From the NCBI GenBank assembly GCA_024228935.1, contig JAAESX010000088.1, positions 62,001 through 126,000 on the forward strand: a stretch of 64,000 nucleotides of DNA, read 5' to 3'. Source of the DNA: Pseudomonadota bacterium. GTDB lineage: Bacteria > Myxococcota_A > UBA796 > CAJQPC01. Positions 52,988 through 61,921 of the stretch are shown one piece after another. Both the position numbers and the translations under genes were made by a program. How positions within the stretch are numbered: position 1 is the first letter of the stretch; each line of letters begins with the position of its first letter. The notes beneath the pieces are model-generated. The model saw nothing but the letters and a program-made list of their open reading frames with translations, did no database searches and had not been told where the DNA came from.

Positions 52988-54748
52988 ATGGCCGCACCCA
53001 CCTGGAACCTCGAGAACCTGTTCACCGGAGGCGTCGAGAGCCCCGACTTCGACGCCGCCCTGACGGTCGCCGAGGCCGAGGTCGAGGTCCTGGTCACGAG
53101 TGCCGACGCGCTGCCCGACCTGCCCGAGGGCCTGGACGACTGGGCCGCCTGGCTGCTCGAGGCCGACGAGTTCGCGAAGCGGGCCTGGCAGTGCGCCACC
53201 TTCAGCCACTGCCTGACCTGCGCGGACACCAACGACCGCAGCGCCTCACGGGCCGCCACGCGCGCCGACGCCGTGTTCAGCCGCCTGGGTCGCGCGCACG
53301 TGCGACCGAACGACGGGATCGCCAACGCCTCGGATGAGGGCTTCGCCGCCCTGCTCGCCCGCCCCGATCTCGAGGTCATGAACGCCGTCCTGCTCCGGAT
53401 CCGTCGCGACCAGAACCTGTTGTTGCCCCGGGTCGAGGAGGCCATCACGGCCGAGCTCAACGAGGACGGCCTGGCCGGCTGGGGCAAGCTCTACGACCGC
53501 ATCTCCGGGCAGCTGCAGGTCACGATCGACGGCGAGGCGGTCGCGGTGACCCAGGCGTCGAACATGCTCGGCTCGACCGACTCGGCCGACCGGAAGAAGG
53601 CGCTGGCGGCGCTCGACGAAGCCTGGAAGGGCGAAGAGGAGCACTGCGCCCAGGCGCTCTCCCACATCGTCGGCTGGCGGCAGACCCTGAACGACCGCCG
53701 CGGCGTCGACGAGCTGGCCGACACCTTGGCCCGCAACCGCCTGACCCGCGGCACGCTCGACGCGATGATGGAGTCGGCTCGCCGGAGCCAGCCCATCCTC
53801 TCCCGCTACATGAAGGCCAAGGCCGGGCTCCTGGGCCAGGATCAGCTCGGCTGGGAGGACCTGGCCGCACCGCTGCCCGCGCCCGCGGCCCAGCAGGACT
53901 GGAAGACCGCCGAGTCCTTCATCCTCGAGCACTTCCACAGCTACAACCCCGAGCTGGCGGACTTCGCGAAGATGGCCTTCGACGGCCGCTGGATCGAGGC
54001 CGAGGACCGCAACGGCAAGCGCCCGGGCGGGTGGTGCGCGAACGTGCCGCTCAGTGGCGAGAGCCGGATCTTCATGACCTTCGGCGGGACCTTCCGCAGC
54101 ACGGTCACGCTCGCCCACGAGCTCGGCCACGCCTACCACAACTGGGTCACGCGGGACCTGGAGTACAGCCGCCGCCGCATCACCTCGACGCTGGCCGAGA
54201 CCGCGTCGGTGTTCGCCGAGAGCCTGGTCCGGGACGCCGCGCTCAAGGCCGCCGACTCGCGTCAGGCCCGCCTGGCGATGCTGGATGCCCGCCTGATGGC
54301 CGGCGCCAGCTTCCTGATGAACATCCCGGCCCGGTACCACTTCGAGCGAGGGCTCTACCCGCTGCGTCGCAAGGGCACGTTCGATCCGGACGAGCTGACC
54401 GAGCTGATGCTGTCCTGTGAGAAGGACGCCTACGCGAACCAGCTCAGCACCTGGTACCCCCGATTCTGGGCGAGCAAGCTGCACTTCTTCATTTCGGGCT
54501 TCGCCTTCTACAACTACCCGTACACCTTCGGGTACCTGTTCGCGCAGCTCGTCTACCGGAAGGTCATGGCCGAGGGCGACCACGCCGCGTACGTCGAGCT
54601 CCTGCGCCGCACGGGTTGGGACGACGCCGAGCCGCTGGCGCTCGACACCCTCGGCCTCGACCTGGAGAGCCCGGACACCTGGGACCTGGCCACCGCCGGC
54701 CTGTCCGAGGACCTGGACGCCTACATCACCGAGGTCGAGGGCTCCTGA
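52988..54748 (+). CDS. M3 family oligoendopeptidase (PepF-like)
   Basis: 586 residues. LAHELGHAYHNW (His-Glu-x-x-His near residue 377) binds zinc, with the third ligand Glu in LAETASVFAES. SFAFYNYPYTFGYLFA-type end motif (FYNYPYTFGYLFAQLVY) is typical of oligoendopeptidase F. Cytoplasmic hydrolysis of oligopeptides is the usual role. GGAG precedes ATG 52988. About the usual length (580-600). Convergent with the pseudokinase gene. Confidence 0.92.
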   Translation: MAAPTWNLENLFTGGVESPDFDAALTVAEAEVEVLVTSADALPDLPEGLDDWAAWLLEADEFAKRAWQCATFSHCLTCADTNDRSASRAATRADAVFSRLGRAHVRPNDGIANASDEGFAALLARPDLEVMNAVLLRIRRDQNLLLPRVEEAITAELNEDGLAGWGKLYDRISGQLQVTIDGEAVAVTQASNMLGSTDSADRKKALAALDEAWKGEEEHCAQALSHIVGWRQTLNDRRGVDELADTLARNRLTRGTLDAMMESARRSQPILSRYMKAKAGLLGQDQLGWEDLAAPLPAPAAQQDWKTAESFILEHFHSYNPELADFAKMAFDGRWIEAEDRNGKRPGGWCANVPLSGESRIFMTFGGTFRSTVTLAHELGHAYHNWVTRDLEYSRRRITSTLAETASVFAESLVRDAALKAADSRQARLAMLDARLMAGASFLMNIPARYHFERGLYPLRRKGTFDPDELTELMLSCEKDAYANQLSTWYPRFWASKLHFFISGFAFYNYPYTFGYLFAQLVYRKVMAEGDHAAYVELLRRTGWDDAEPLALDTLGLDLESPDTWDLATAGLSEDLDAYITEVEGS

Positions 54749-54764
54749 CCCCAGGGCGCCTGGC

Positions 54765-55526
54765 TCACCCGCCGAGCAGCCCCGGAAGGCACCAGACGAG
54801 GCCGGACGCCGCCCCCGTCGCGACAGCCATCCACGCGGGGAGCTCGTACGCCTTCGGGCGAGGCGGAGCGGCGCCGAGAGGGTTCTCGACCAGCACGTCG
54901 AGCACCCGCTCGGCCGTCCACGCCTGGGGCTCGTTGACGAGACTGTCCAGCGCGACCTCGATGGCCGAACAGCCGCCGTACACCTCGCTCCACCGGCACT
55001 CGGCCGCGATCTCCCGCAACAGCAGGCCGAGCTGACGCAGGTCCCGGTGCGGCTCGGCGTCGAACGGCGTGTGGCAGGAGAGCCAGACGCGATGCGCTCC
55101 GCGGCGACGACCGACGCTCACCGCGAGCGACGACAGCGCGCCGTGGGTCAGTCCCGCCCGGTGCAGGACGCGGAGCTGGAGCGCGACCTGCAACGCGATC
55201 TGGAACGAGCTCGCCGAGGCCAGATCACCGCGATCCAGGAGCTCGGCGAGACAAGTCCGTCGAGCACGCCGCTCGATGCGGTAGGGAGCGCCCGTCGGCA
55301 GGTGGCCGACCACGACCGCGACCGGCTGGTACACAGACGCCAGCTCGCTGAGGCGCTCGGCTCGTCTCGCGAAGTGTTCCCGCTGCCGATCGTCGCCGTC
55401 GCAGATCAGGACGCGACCCGCAAGCGTGGCCTCGTGGTGACGGACACAGCCCCGAGCGAAGAGAGCACGACCGATGGCCCAGCGGGCGGGAGGATCGAAC
55501 GAATGCACGCGTGTGGATGGGGCCAT
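54765..55526 (-). CDS. Ser/Thr pseudokinase with C-terminal membrane anchor
   Basis: 253 residues. LQLRVLHRAGLTHGALSSLA is the catalytic-loop region of a protein kinase, but HRDxKxxN reads THGALSSLA, so the catalytic Asp is Ala. No DFG or Gly-rich loop is visible. DLRQLGLLLREIAAE matches helix F. A single TM helix ends the protein (AVATGAASGLVWCLPGLLG). It may bind partners rather than phosphorylate. GAGG lies four bases before ATG 55526. Confidence 0.7.
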   Translation of the reverse strand: MAPSTRVHSFDPPARWAIGRALFARGCVRHHEATLAGRVLICDGDDRQREHFARRAERLSELASVYQPVAVVVGHLPTGAPYRIERRARRTCLAELLDRGDLASASSFQIALQVALQLRVLHRAGLTHGALSSLAVSVGRRRGAHRVWLSCHTPFDAEPHRDLRQLGLLLREIAAECRWSEVYGGCSAIEVALDSLVNEPQAWTAERVLDVLVENPLGAAPPRPKAYELPAWMAVATGAASGLVWCLPGLLGG

Positions 55527-55686
55527 GATTCCTCGTGGAACGAGAGTGGGTCCGCATCCAGCGGCGTTGGCCGGGCCGCTCATGGGCGGCCGTTCCCACA
55601 CCTGACCCTACGCCCCCGTCGCCCGATCCGTGACAGGAATCGGGATCCGCACAGGCCTTGCACATCCCCACGCCTATGCTCGCCGC

Positions 55687-56139
55687 ATGCTCCTCCTCGT
55701 CGCCTCTGCCCTCGCCACGGACCTGGACTCGACCGTCCGACCTGCGCTCTCCCGCGAGTCGGTGGGCCAGGCCGACCACCCGTTCGTCGGCGCCGTGATC
55801 GACCGACGGGGTGCCTGTTCGGACCCGGCCGCGCTCGATCGTGTGCTGGCCCAGCTCGCCGCCGATGAGCGCGCCCAGCTGAAGGACTTCGAGGTCGGCT
55901 CGCCAGCGCTTCCCCGAACGGAGATGACCCTCGACGTGCAGTCGGCGGACGTGCACGCCCTGTTCCGGCTCCTGGCCGAGCGGGGGGACATCAACATCGT
56001 CGCTGCGGACGGCGTTCAAGGCGAGGTGAGCCTGATGCTCCACGACATGGCCTGGGACGAGGTGCTGCAGGTCATCCTGGCGAGCGCGCACCTGGACGCC
56101 ATCGTCGGGGACAACGTCATCGTCGTCTACCCGCTGTAG
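55687..56139 (+). CDS. Stand-alone STN/secretin-N-domain periplasmic protein
   Basis: 150 residues with a short signal sequence (MLLLVASALATD). The C-terminal 70 residues, TLDVQSADVHALFRLLAE through the WDEVLQVILASAHL helix to VIVVYPL, closely follow the STN/N0-like module found before secretin domains in PilQ-type proteins. No secretin barrel follows. It could be a pilotin-like or regulatory partner of the Tad or type IV pilus secretin. Located 7 kb from the Tad locus. Confidence 0.72.
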   Translation: MLLLVASALATDLDSTVRPALSRESVGQADHPFVGAVIDRRGACSDPAALDRVLAQLAADERAQLKDFEVGSPALPRTEMTLDVQSADVHALFRLLAERGDINIVAADGVQGEVSLMLHDMAWDEVLQVILASAHLDAIVGDNVIVVYPL

Positions 56140-56163
56140 GCCTGCCCGCGTTCGGGTGCCGGC

Positions 56164-56472
56164 TCAGCCGCCGAAGGTGTCGCCCTGCACGTCCACCGCC
56201 TCGCACACGTTGCGCTGGCAGATCGCCTCGGTCGTCTCCTTGCAGTCCGAGCAGGCATCGGCGGCGCAGTCCGTGCCGCCGCAGTCGGCCGCGGTCTTGC
56301 CCTCGACGTCGGCCAGGGAGGTCGCTGCCACCGCCGCGCACGTGCACTCCTGGGCGCAGTCCGTGTAGGTGACCACGCAGTCTGCGTCCGTCTCGCAGGC
56401 ACGCTGGGCCGTGGGGATCGACAGCGTGCACTCGGAGATGCCGCCACACCCGAGCCAGAGAGCGAGGATCAC
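56164..56472 (-). CDS. Cys-rich small lipoprotein
   Basis: 102 residues. MILALWLGC (Cys 9), then fourteen more Cys in patterns such as ACETDADCVV, DCAQECTC and CSDCKETTEAIC, a disulphide-knotted extracellular module typical of myxobacterial surface proteins. ATG 56472 overlaps the TGA of the esterase gene (ATGA), so the two are coupled. Function unknown. Confidence 0.75.
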   Translation of the reverse strand: MILALWLGCGGISECTLSIPTAQRACETDADCVVTYTDCAQECTCAAVAATSLADVEGKTAADCGGTDCAADACSDCKETTEAICQRNVCEAVDVQGDTFGG

Positions 56473-57323
56473 TCGGGCTCCGAGCAGAAGCTGGGGTAGA
56501 CGCTCGCGTCGCCGAAGCCCGGAACGGGATCGACGCCCCAGGGGTGGTCCTCGAAGAACTGGAGCGTGTAGTCGGTGGCCTCGTTCGGGATGACGTGTCC
56601 CTGGGTGTGCACGCAGGTGCGCACCCAGTGCCCGTCCTCGACGAGGTCCGCCTCGAACTCCTTGCTCGCGTCGTCGAACGACAGCCCGTTGTACTTGTCG
56701 TTCGCATCACCCCACGTCAGAAGGACCGGCATGTCCCGGGCCGGCTCGGTGTAGTCGACGAACACGCCGGTGCCGCCGGACAGGGGCGCCGCAGCCGCCA
56801 GGTACTCGCTGCGGTGCATCACCAGGTAGGTCGACCACAGGCCGCCCGCCGACATGCCCGTGGTGTAGACGCGGCTGTTGTCGACGTCGTACTGCTCGTC
56901 CAGGCAGCTCAGCACGTCGTCGAAGAGCGCCAGGTCCGGCCCGGCCTGGCTGCCGTCCCCGATGAAGCCCCACTCGCTCGCGGCCATGCCGTCGCGCGAC
57001 TCGGGCACGACGACGATGTAGCCGGCCTGCTTGACCGTCTTGAGGCCCTGGTATCGGACCGCGTCCGACGCCGAGCCACCCAGCCAGTGCCAGTTGAACC
57101 ACACGGGCGCGCCGCTCGGGTCGCCCGGCAGCTTCAGGATGATCTCGCGGTCGATACCGTCCGAGGTGATGGTCATCTCGCCGTTCTTCATGTCCGGGCA
57201 GGTGCCGCCCGAGTAGGCCACCGGCGCAGGTGGACCTCCGACGAGCGGACCCGAGTCTCCCGCCGAGTCCCCGGCGACGCCATCGCCCGAACCACCACCG
57301 ACACACGCGAACAACCAGCGCAT
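56469..57323 (-). CDS. Feruloyl-esterase/PHB-depolymerase-like lipoprotein
   Basis: 284 residues. MRWLFAC (Cys 7), a Gly/Ser/Asp linker, then an alpha/beta-hydrolase: WFNWHWLGGSASD is the oxyanion region, Ser158 in VYTTGMSAGG the nucleophile, LTWGDANDKYNG the Asp strand and HTQGHVIP the His. The layout matches LpqC-type polyhydroxybutyrate depolymerase/feruloyl esterases. GGAGG lies four bases before the ATG. It probably hydrolyses an ester polymer or plant-derived ester outside the cell. Confidence 0.82.
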   Translation of the reverse strand: MRWLFACVGGGSGDGVAGDSAGDSGPLVGGPPAPVAYSGGTCPDMKNGEMTITSDGIDREIILKLPGDPSGAPVWFNWHWLGGSASDAVRYQGLKTVKQAGYIVVVPESRDGMAASEWGFIGDGSQAGPDLALFDDVLSCLDEQYDVDNSRVYTTGMSAGGLWSTYLVMHRSEYLAAAAPLSGGTGVFVDYTEPARDMPVLLTWGDANDKYNGLSFDDASKEFEADLVEDGHWVRTCVHTQGHVIPNEATDYTLQFFEDHPWGVDPVPGFGDASVYPSFCSEPE

Positions 57324-57383
57324 CACGCCTCCAAGCGGACGCCTTGTAGCCGCCCGAGCATTCCTTCGGCTATAGGGACGGCC

Positions 57384-57908
57384 GTGCTGACGGCAGGCCA
57401 GATCGCGCCCACCTTCGAGAAGCGGCCCGTGTTCGGGCTGCCAGTGTCGGTCCCGCACACCCGGTACAGCACCGTGATCTGCTTCGTCCGCGGCCTGGGC
57501 TCGCCGCTGACCCGCGAGGCGCTCTCCCTGCTGCAGGACCGATGGGCCGAGTTCGACGAGCTGGGCCACCGCATCGTGGCGATCACCGACTCGCCGGCCT
57601 CGATGGCCCAGGACTTCGTGCCCCGGTACCACGTGTTGTTCCCCGTGATCTGCGACCCCGGGCAGGAACTGTTCAAGCTGTACGAGGTCGGAGGGCACAT
57701 CGAGTTGGCGGGCAACCTCCGCGGACTCGCCGGCAGCGCGCGGTCGGCCTTCCGCGCGCTTCGCCATGGACACGGCCCGTTGGAGCGCAACCATCTCAAG
57801 CTGCCCGCCCAGTTCTGCGTCGCCTCGGATGGGCGGCTCACCCATGCCCGCTACGGACGCGCCATGACGGACGTCCCGGAGATCGACGACCTGCTCGCTG
57901 CGTGCTGA
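57384..57908 (+). CDS. Peroxiredoxin-like protein lacking the redox cysteines
   Basis: 174 residues from GTG 57384. The strand-loop STVICFVRGLGSPLTREALS matches AhpC/TSA-type peroxiredoxins, where this loop usually reads RhxGCPfCRE. Here the two cysteines are Ser and Thr. RIVAITDSPASMAQDF and FPVICDPGQELFKLYEV are the other family blocks. Without the peroxidatic Cys, peroxidase activity is unlikely. The next gene's GTG lies inside its last codons. Confidence 0.72.
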   Translation: MLTAGQIAPTFEKRPVFGLPVSVPHTRYSTVICFVRGLGSPLTREALSLLQDRWAEFDELGHRIVAITDSPASMAQDFVPRYHVLFPVICDPGQELFKLYEVGGHIELAGNLRGLAGSARSAFRALRHGHGPLERNHLKLPAQFCVASDGRLTHARYGRAMTDVPEIDDLLAAC

Positions 57909-58858
57909 TCCTCCTCGCCATCGCCTGCTTCTCGGCCCCCGACCGCTCCGGCTACCTGCCGAAGCACGTCGCTGTGACGCTCGAGTTCGAGGACGGTCAG
58001 GAAGGCACCTTGCTGGCGGACCTGGTCGAGCCTCACCTGCCGCCGGTCGTGCGGATCAGCGAGAACGCGTGGGTCTTCCGCGACGGCATTCCCGTTCCGG
58101 CGAGCTCACGTGAGCCGCTGCCGGGGGCACACGCCGACGGCCCGGGCGACGGTTTCGGCGTGGAGCTCGAGGACGGCACGGTCCTGCTCCGGCTGCCCCA
58201 CGACACGATCGAGGTCGCCCACGACGTCGAACAGATCGTCGAGGTCGCCATGCTGCCCGAGGTCGACACGCAGGCCGCCAACCTGGTCTTCAAGTCCGTG
58301 CGCGCTCTGCACGCCGCGGCCCTCCCCGCCCGGATCGACGGCGACCTGGAGGAGTGGACCGGAAGAAGCCTCCCCGTCGACCAGCCCGCCCAGATCCAGG
58401 GCGACACAGAGGACTGGGACGGCCCCCGCGACGGGAGCATGGCCGTCGCCACCCGCGTCCATCACGAGCGGATCAGCGTCGCCGTCCGGCTGCGCGACGA
58501 CCAACTGCTCGAGAACGCCGACCGACTCGAGATCCTGGCCCCCGGACTGCCGACGATCTCGATCCCTGTCGGGCCGGCCGGCCCGTGCGAGGTGCCCCCG
58601 GGCTGGGAGTGCGCCTGGGTCGACGCGGTCAGCTTCGGCACGGGCATCGAGCTGTCCATGCCCGACACGCGACCGGACTCCGCGTCTCAGCAGTTGGATA
58701 TTGTCGTGCGGTTCGTCGATGTGGACCCGAACGAGTCCCCGACGACCATCGCGACCGCGCCATCGACGGCGGCCGTGGCCCTGTTCGGCCTCTACCAGCG
58801 CCCCGGGCCGAGCGGCTCGGGCGCGAACAGCAGGATCAGCACGACCACCAGCCCGTAG
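57902..58858 (+). CDS. Lipoprotein with a CBM9/DOMON-like C-terminal domain
   Basis: 318 residues from GTG 57902 (VLILLAIAC, Cys 9). The N-terminal half is strand-rich. From about 140, IDGDLEEWTGRSLPV, HHERISVAVRLRDDQL and SFGTGIELSMPDTRP follow the CBM9-like/DOMON beta-sandwich that opens with an I-D-G-x-x-x-E-W motif. It would sit on the envelope and bind carbohydrate or heme. The last 22 codons overlap the convergent UbiA gene, and the tail there (GANSRISTTTSP) looks like run-on. Confidence 0.72.
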   Translation: MLILLAIACFSAPDRSGYLPKHVAVTLEFEDGQEGTLLADLVEPHLPPVVRISENAWVFRDGIPVPASSREPLPGAHADGPGDGFGVELEDGTVLLRLPHDTIEVAHDVEQIVEVAMLPEVDTQAANLVFKSVRALHAAALPARIDGDLEEWTGRSLPVDQPAQIQGDTEDWDGPRDGSMAVATRVHHERISVAVRLRDDQLLENADRLEILAPGLPTISIPVGPAGPCEVPPGWECAWVDAVSFGTGIELSMPDTRPDSASQQLDIVVRFVDVDPNESPTTIATAPSTAAVALFGLYQRPGPSGSGANSRISTTTSP

Positions 58859-59712
58859 AGGACGCCGGTCAGCAGGATCGGCTTGTCCTTGAGGACCAGC
58901 TGGGTCGGGTCCCCGTCCTCGCCCTGCTGGACCAGGAAGATGTACCGGAACACGCCGTAGAGCGGGAACGGGACCGTCAGGACGAGCAGCGGGTTCGGCG
59001 AGCCGAGGACGGTGTACAGCGCGTAGCTGATGATGGTGCCGCTCGAGGTGATGCTCTGGAACTCGTCCAGCATCGACGTCGAGTACTCCTTCAGGATGGC
59101 GCGGTGCTGGCCAGCGTTGGTCTCGCCGAGCGTCGAGAGCTCGCCGCGGCGCTTGTTGAAGCCCATGAACAGCGCGAAGAAGCCGGCGCAGAGGATGAGC
59201 CAGGGGCTGATCCAGACGCCGATGGCGATGGCTCCGGCGATGGCGCGCAGCAGGAAGCCGAAGCTGATCATCATGATGTCGAGGATCGGCTGCTGTTTGC
59301 CCCACAGCGTGTACGTCATCGTGTTGACGAAGTACCCGAAGGTGATGGCGGCGAAGAGCGGATCGAGGAACCACGCGGCCGCCATGCCGCCGGCGAAGCA
59401 GACCGCCGCCCAGACCCAGGCCATCGGGACGGGGAGCGCCCCGGACGCGATGGGCCGGAACCTCTTCTTGGGGTGCTTGGTGTCGGCCTCGCGGTCCAGG
59501 ATGTCGTTGATGACGTAGCCGCAGCTGCTGACCAGGCAGAACGCGCCGATGCCCCAGGCCGCCAGCTTGAGCGACTCGGGGTTTGTGAACTCCATCGAGA
59601 ACACGAGCGCGGCGAGCAGGAACACCTGCTTGGCCCACTGCTTCGGCCGGAGCGCCTTGATGAGCGCGACCGGGAGAACGTCCTTCGGTACCTCGACCGC
59701 GTCGTCCGCCAT
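58792..59712 (-). CDS. UbiA-family prenyltransferase, decaprenyl-phosphate phosphoribosyltransferase-like
   Basis: 306 residues with eight to nine TM helices. IKALRPKQWAKQVFLLAALV, NDILDREADTKHPKKRFRPI (the NDxxDxxxD metal site) and a second Asp-rich loop (GFNKRRGELSTLGE) match UbiA enzymes of the DPPR-synthase type, which move phosphoribose onto polyprenyl phosphate for cell-envelope sugars. ATG 59712 overlaps the TGA of the kinase gene by one base. Substrate inferred by family resemblance. Confidence 0.85.
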   Translation of the reverse strand: MADDAVEVPKDVLPVALIKALRPKQWAKQVFLLAALVFSMEFTNPESLKLAAWGIGAFCLVSSCGYVINDILDREADTKHPKKRFRPIASGALPVPMAWVWAAVCFAGGMAAAWFLDPLFAAITFGYFVNTMTYTLWGKQQPILDIMMISFGFLLRAIAGAIAIGVWISPWLILCAGFFALFMGFNKRRGELSTLGETNAGQHRAILKEYSTSMLDEFQSITSSGTIISYALYTVLGSPNPLLVLTVPFPLYGVFRYIFLVQQGEDGDPTQLVLKDKPILLTGVLYGLVVVLILLFAPEPLGPGRW

Positions 59713-61550
59713 CACTCTTCGTCCGCCGGCGGCGTCGGCGCGGGGACGTCCACCGTCAGCGCGTGAGCGCCCGGCGCGAGCGGCACGCTCACACCTCCGT
59801 CGGCGCGCTTGCCGTCGATCGTCACGGTCACGCCCTTGGGCGCGTCGATGACCACCGAAGGGGGCGGCGGGGTGCGAACGGCCATGACCGCCGCCATGAC
59901 GCCGATGCCGAGCACGAAGCCGACGAACAGCGCAGCGAGGCAGCCCAGCAGGATGAACATCGTGGTCCGCCGCGTCATCTTCGCCGCGGGCCGAGGCCGC
60001 TCGAGGACCGGACGCGACGTCGGGGGCGGGGCCGCCTGGGCGACGCGGGTGGGGCCGGGCTCCGTACGCACGGAGACCGGGCGCTCCGTCACGCGCGGTG
60101 CCGGCCGGGCGCGGGTAGCGGTCAGCTCATCGAGCTCCAGCTCGTCGAGCATGTCGTCGTCGAGCGTCGGGTTCGGACGGATGACCGTCTCGACGTCCTC
60201 GGACCACTCGTCGACAGGCGCCGTGAGCATCAGGCTGTCCTGCACGAGCGTGGACTCGTCGTCGACGCTCGTCGGACGGTCCTCGCTGTCCTCGTCGAAC
60301 TGGACCTCGGCGATCAGGACCTGGCGGTTCAGCGAGCTGGTGTCGCCGGCCGCGTCGAAGGTCGAGTCGTCCAGATCCACGGGACCGAACGCCACCGACG
60401 GCCCGTCGATCACATCGTCGGACGGCACCGTCGGGCGGATCTCGTCCGGGAGCGCCATCTCTGGGATCGTGGGGCGCTCGTCGATATCGTCCACCGGCTG
60501 CTTGGCCGCCGACTGCGCCATCCGCTGGTGCATCGGGATCGGGATCGGCCGGGTCTCCTGGTCCTTCAGGGCCAGCACCTTGTTCCGCTCGCGTCGGCGC
60601 GGGGCGGCAGCCTGCGGGAACAAGCCCTTCAGGTACGCCGCCAGCGTGGTGTGGCTGAAGATGAAGCCCGAGTCGTGGAAGAACCGGTTCAGGGCGTCCT
60701 TGAACTCGGTCGCCGTCTGGTACCGCTCGCCCGCCTCGGCGGAGAGCGCCCGATCGAGGATCACCTCGAGCGCGTACGGCACATCGGGGTTCGCGAAGGT
60801 GGGCGCCTGGTACTCGCCGGCCCGGATGGCGGCAATCGTCTTCAGGTCGCCGGTCTGGCGGAAGGGATGGGTCCCGCAGAGCATCTCGTAGAAGAGGACG
60901 CCCGCCGCGAACAGGTCGGTGCGCTGGTCGACCTCCTTGGCCGAGGCCTGCTCGGGGCTCATGTAGTCGAACTTGCCCTTGATGACGCCGGACACCGTCT
61001 CCAGCGCCTTCACGCTGGCCTTGGCGATGCCGAAGTCCGTGAGCTTGACCTCGCCCTGGAAGCTCAGGAGCACGTTGCTGGGGCTCACGTCGCGGTGGAC
61101 GATGTTGAGCGGAACGGGCGTCGAGCCCCGCATGATCTGGCGGTTGTGCGCGTACTCGAGGCCTTTCAGGACCTCGATCAGCACGAACACGGCGTGCGGC
61201 ACCGGCAGCGTGATCCCACGCTCGCGGCACCGCTCGAGCACGCGGCCCAGGTCCTGCCCGTGCACGTACTCCATGGCGACGTAGTACTGGCCCTTCACCT
61301 GCCCGAGGTCGAGGATCTGGACGATGTTGGCGTGACTCAAGAGCCCCGCGACCTTGGCCTCGTCGACCAGCAGGTCGATGTATTCCCGGTTCTGGGAGAG
61401 CCCCGGCAGGACGCGCTTGATCGCGAACAAACGGTTGAAGCCTCCAATGCCCTCCATCCGGGCTTTGAAGATCTCTGCCATTCCGCCTTGCGCGACCCTT
61501 TCCAGGATCGCGTACTTGCCGAATTGCTCGATGGCGGCGGTCTGTCCCAT
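59712..61550 (-). CDS. Ser/Thr protein kinase with TM anchor and PEGA-like C-terminus
   Basis: 612 residues. Gly-loop VAQGGMAEIFKAR, Lys45 (FAIKRVL), HRD at 152-154 (NIVHRDVSPSNVLL), DFG at 172-174 and SPEQA of the activation segment are intact, so it should be active. A long acidic linker (about 340-500) leads to one TM helix (TMFILLGCLAALFVGFVLGI) and a short external beta domain (VTVTIDGKRADGG) of the PEGA type. It signals from the inner membrane. The lipoprotein gene at 61562 lies 11 bases upstream. Confidence 0.92.
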   Translation of the reverse strand: MGQTAAIEQFGKYAILERVAQGGMAEIFKARMEGIGGFNRLFAIKRVLPGLSQNREYIDLLVDEAKVAGLLSHANIVQILDLGQVKGQYYVAMEYVHGQDLGRVLERCRERGITLPVPHAVFVLIEVLKGLEYAHNRQIMRGSTPVPLNIVHRDVSPSNVLLSFQGEVKLTDFGIAKASVKALETVSGVIKGKFDYMSPEQASAKEVDQRTDLFAAGVLFYEMLCGTHPFRQTGDLKTIAAIRAGEYQAPTFANPDVPYALEVILDRALSAEAGERYQTATEFKDALNRFFHDSGFIFSHTTLAAYLKGLFPQAAAPRRRERNKVLALKDQETRPIPIPMHQRMAQSAAKQPVDDIDERPTIPEMALPDEIRPTVPSDDVIDGPSVAFGPVDLDDSTFDAAGDTSSLNRQVLIAEVQFDEDSEDRPTSVDDESTLVQDSLMLTAPVDEWSEDVETVIRPNPTLDDDMLDELELDELTATRARPAPRVTERPVSVRTEPGPTRVAQAAPPPTSRPVLERPRPAAKMTRRTTMFILLGCLAALFVGFVLGIGVMAAVMAVRTPPPPSVVIDAPKGVTVTIDGKRADGGVSVPLAPGAHALTVDVPAPTPPADEE

Positions 61551-61561
61551 CGGGGGGGAGT

Positions 61562-61885
61562 CTACTCCTCGACCTCGCCGCACACGAGATCGCACGACGG
61601 AGGCCAGTTGGTTCCGCCGGTGTAGTCGCCGCAGGCCATGCCCGCAGTCTCCTCGACACAGGTCTGGGCGATCTTGCGGTCGAACGCGCACTCGTCGTCG
61701 TCCGCGCGGGTCGGCTCGTCCCGATCCGCGTAGCAGCTCTCGAGGTCGTCGCCCCGATTCGGGACGAACTCGAGCACGTCGGCGTCGTAGCACTCGTAGA
61801 TCTTGTCGCAGACCGTGGCGTTGTAGTCGGCGCTGAAGTCCCCGGGGGAGTAGCAGCCGGTCCAGATGGCGATGAGCAGAGGCAT
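61562..61885 (-). CDS. Cys-rich small lipoprotein
   Basis: 107 residues. MPLLIAIWTGC (Cys 11), then eight further Cys among acidic segments (VCDKIYECYDADV, LESCYADRDE, QTCVEETAGMACGD, SCDLVC). No family recognised; the pattern suits a disulphide-bonded surface lipoprotein like others in this genome. First gene of a minus-strand run with the kinase and UbiA genes; divergent from the Tad pilus genes, with a palindrome between them. Confidence 0.72.
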   Translation of the reverse strand: MPLLIAIWTGCYSPGDFSADYNATVCDKIYECYDADVLEFVPNRGDDLESCYADRDEPTRADDDECAFDRKIAQTCVEETAGMACGDYTGGTNWPPSCDLVCGEVEE

Positions 61886-61896
61886 AGCCAGGGCGG

Positions 61897-61911
61897 CTAA
61901 CCGGTTGTTAG
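61897..61911. promoter_or_regulatory. Palindrome between divergent lipoprotein and Tad genes
   Basis: CTAAC, CGGTT, GTTAG, containing the 8-bp palindrome AACCGGTT. It lies in the only 36 bases between the two divergent starts (61885 and 61922), a good place for a shared operator. Confidence 0.4.
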
Positions 61912-61921
61912 GCTCTCAGGT

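Noticed and set aside
58792..58858. Frameshift at the end of the CBM9-like lipoprotein
   Set aside because: The beta-sandwich pattern is complete before the overlap with the UbiA gene; a run-on tail explains the odd end without a lesion.
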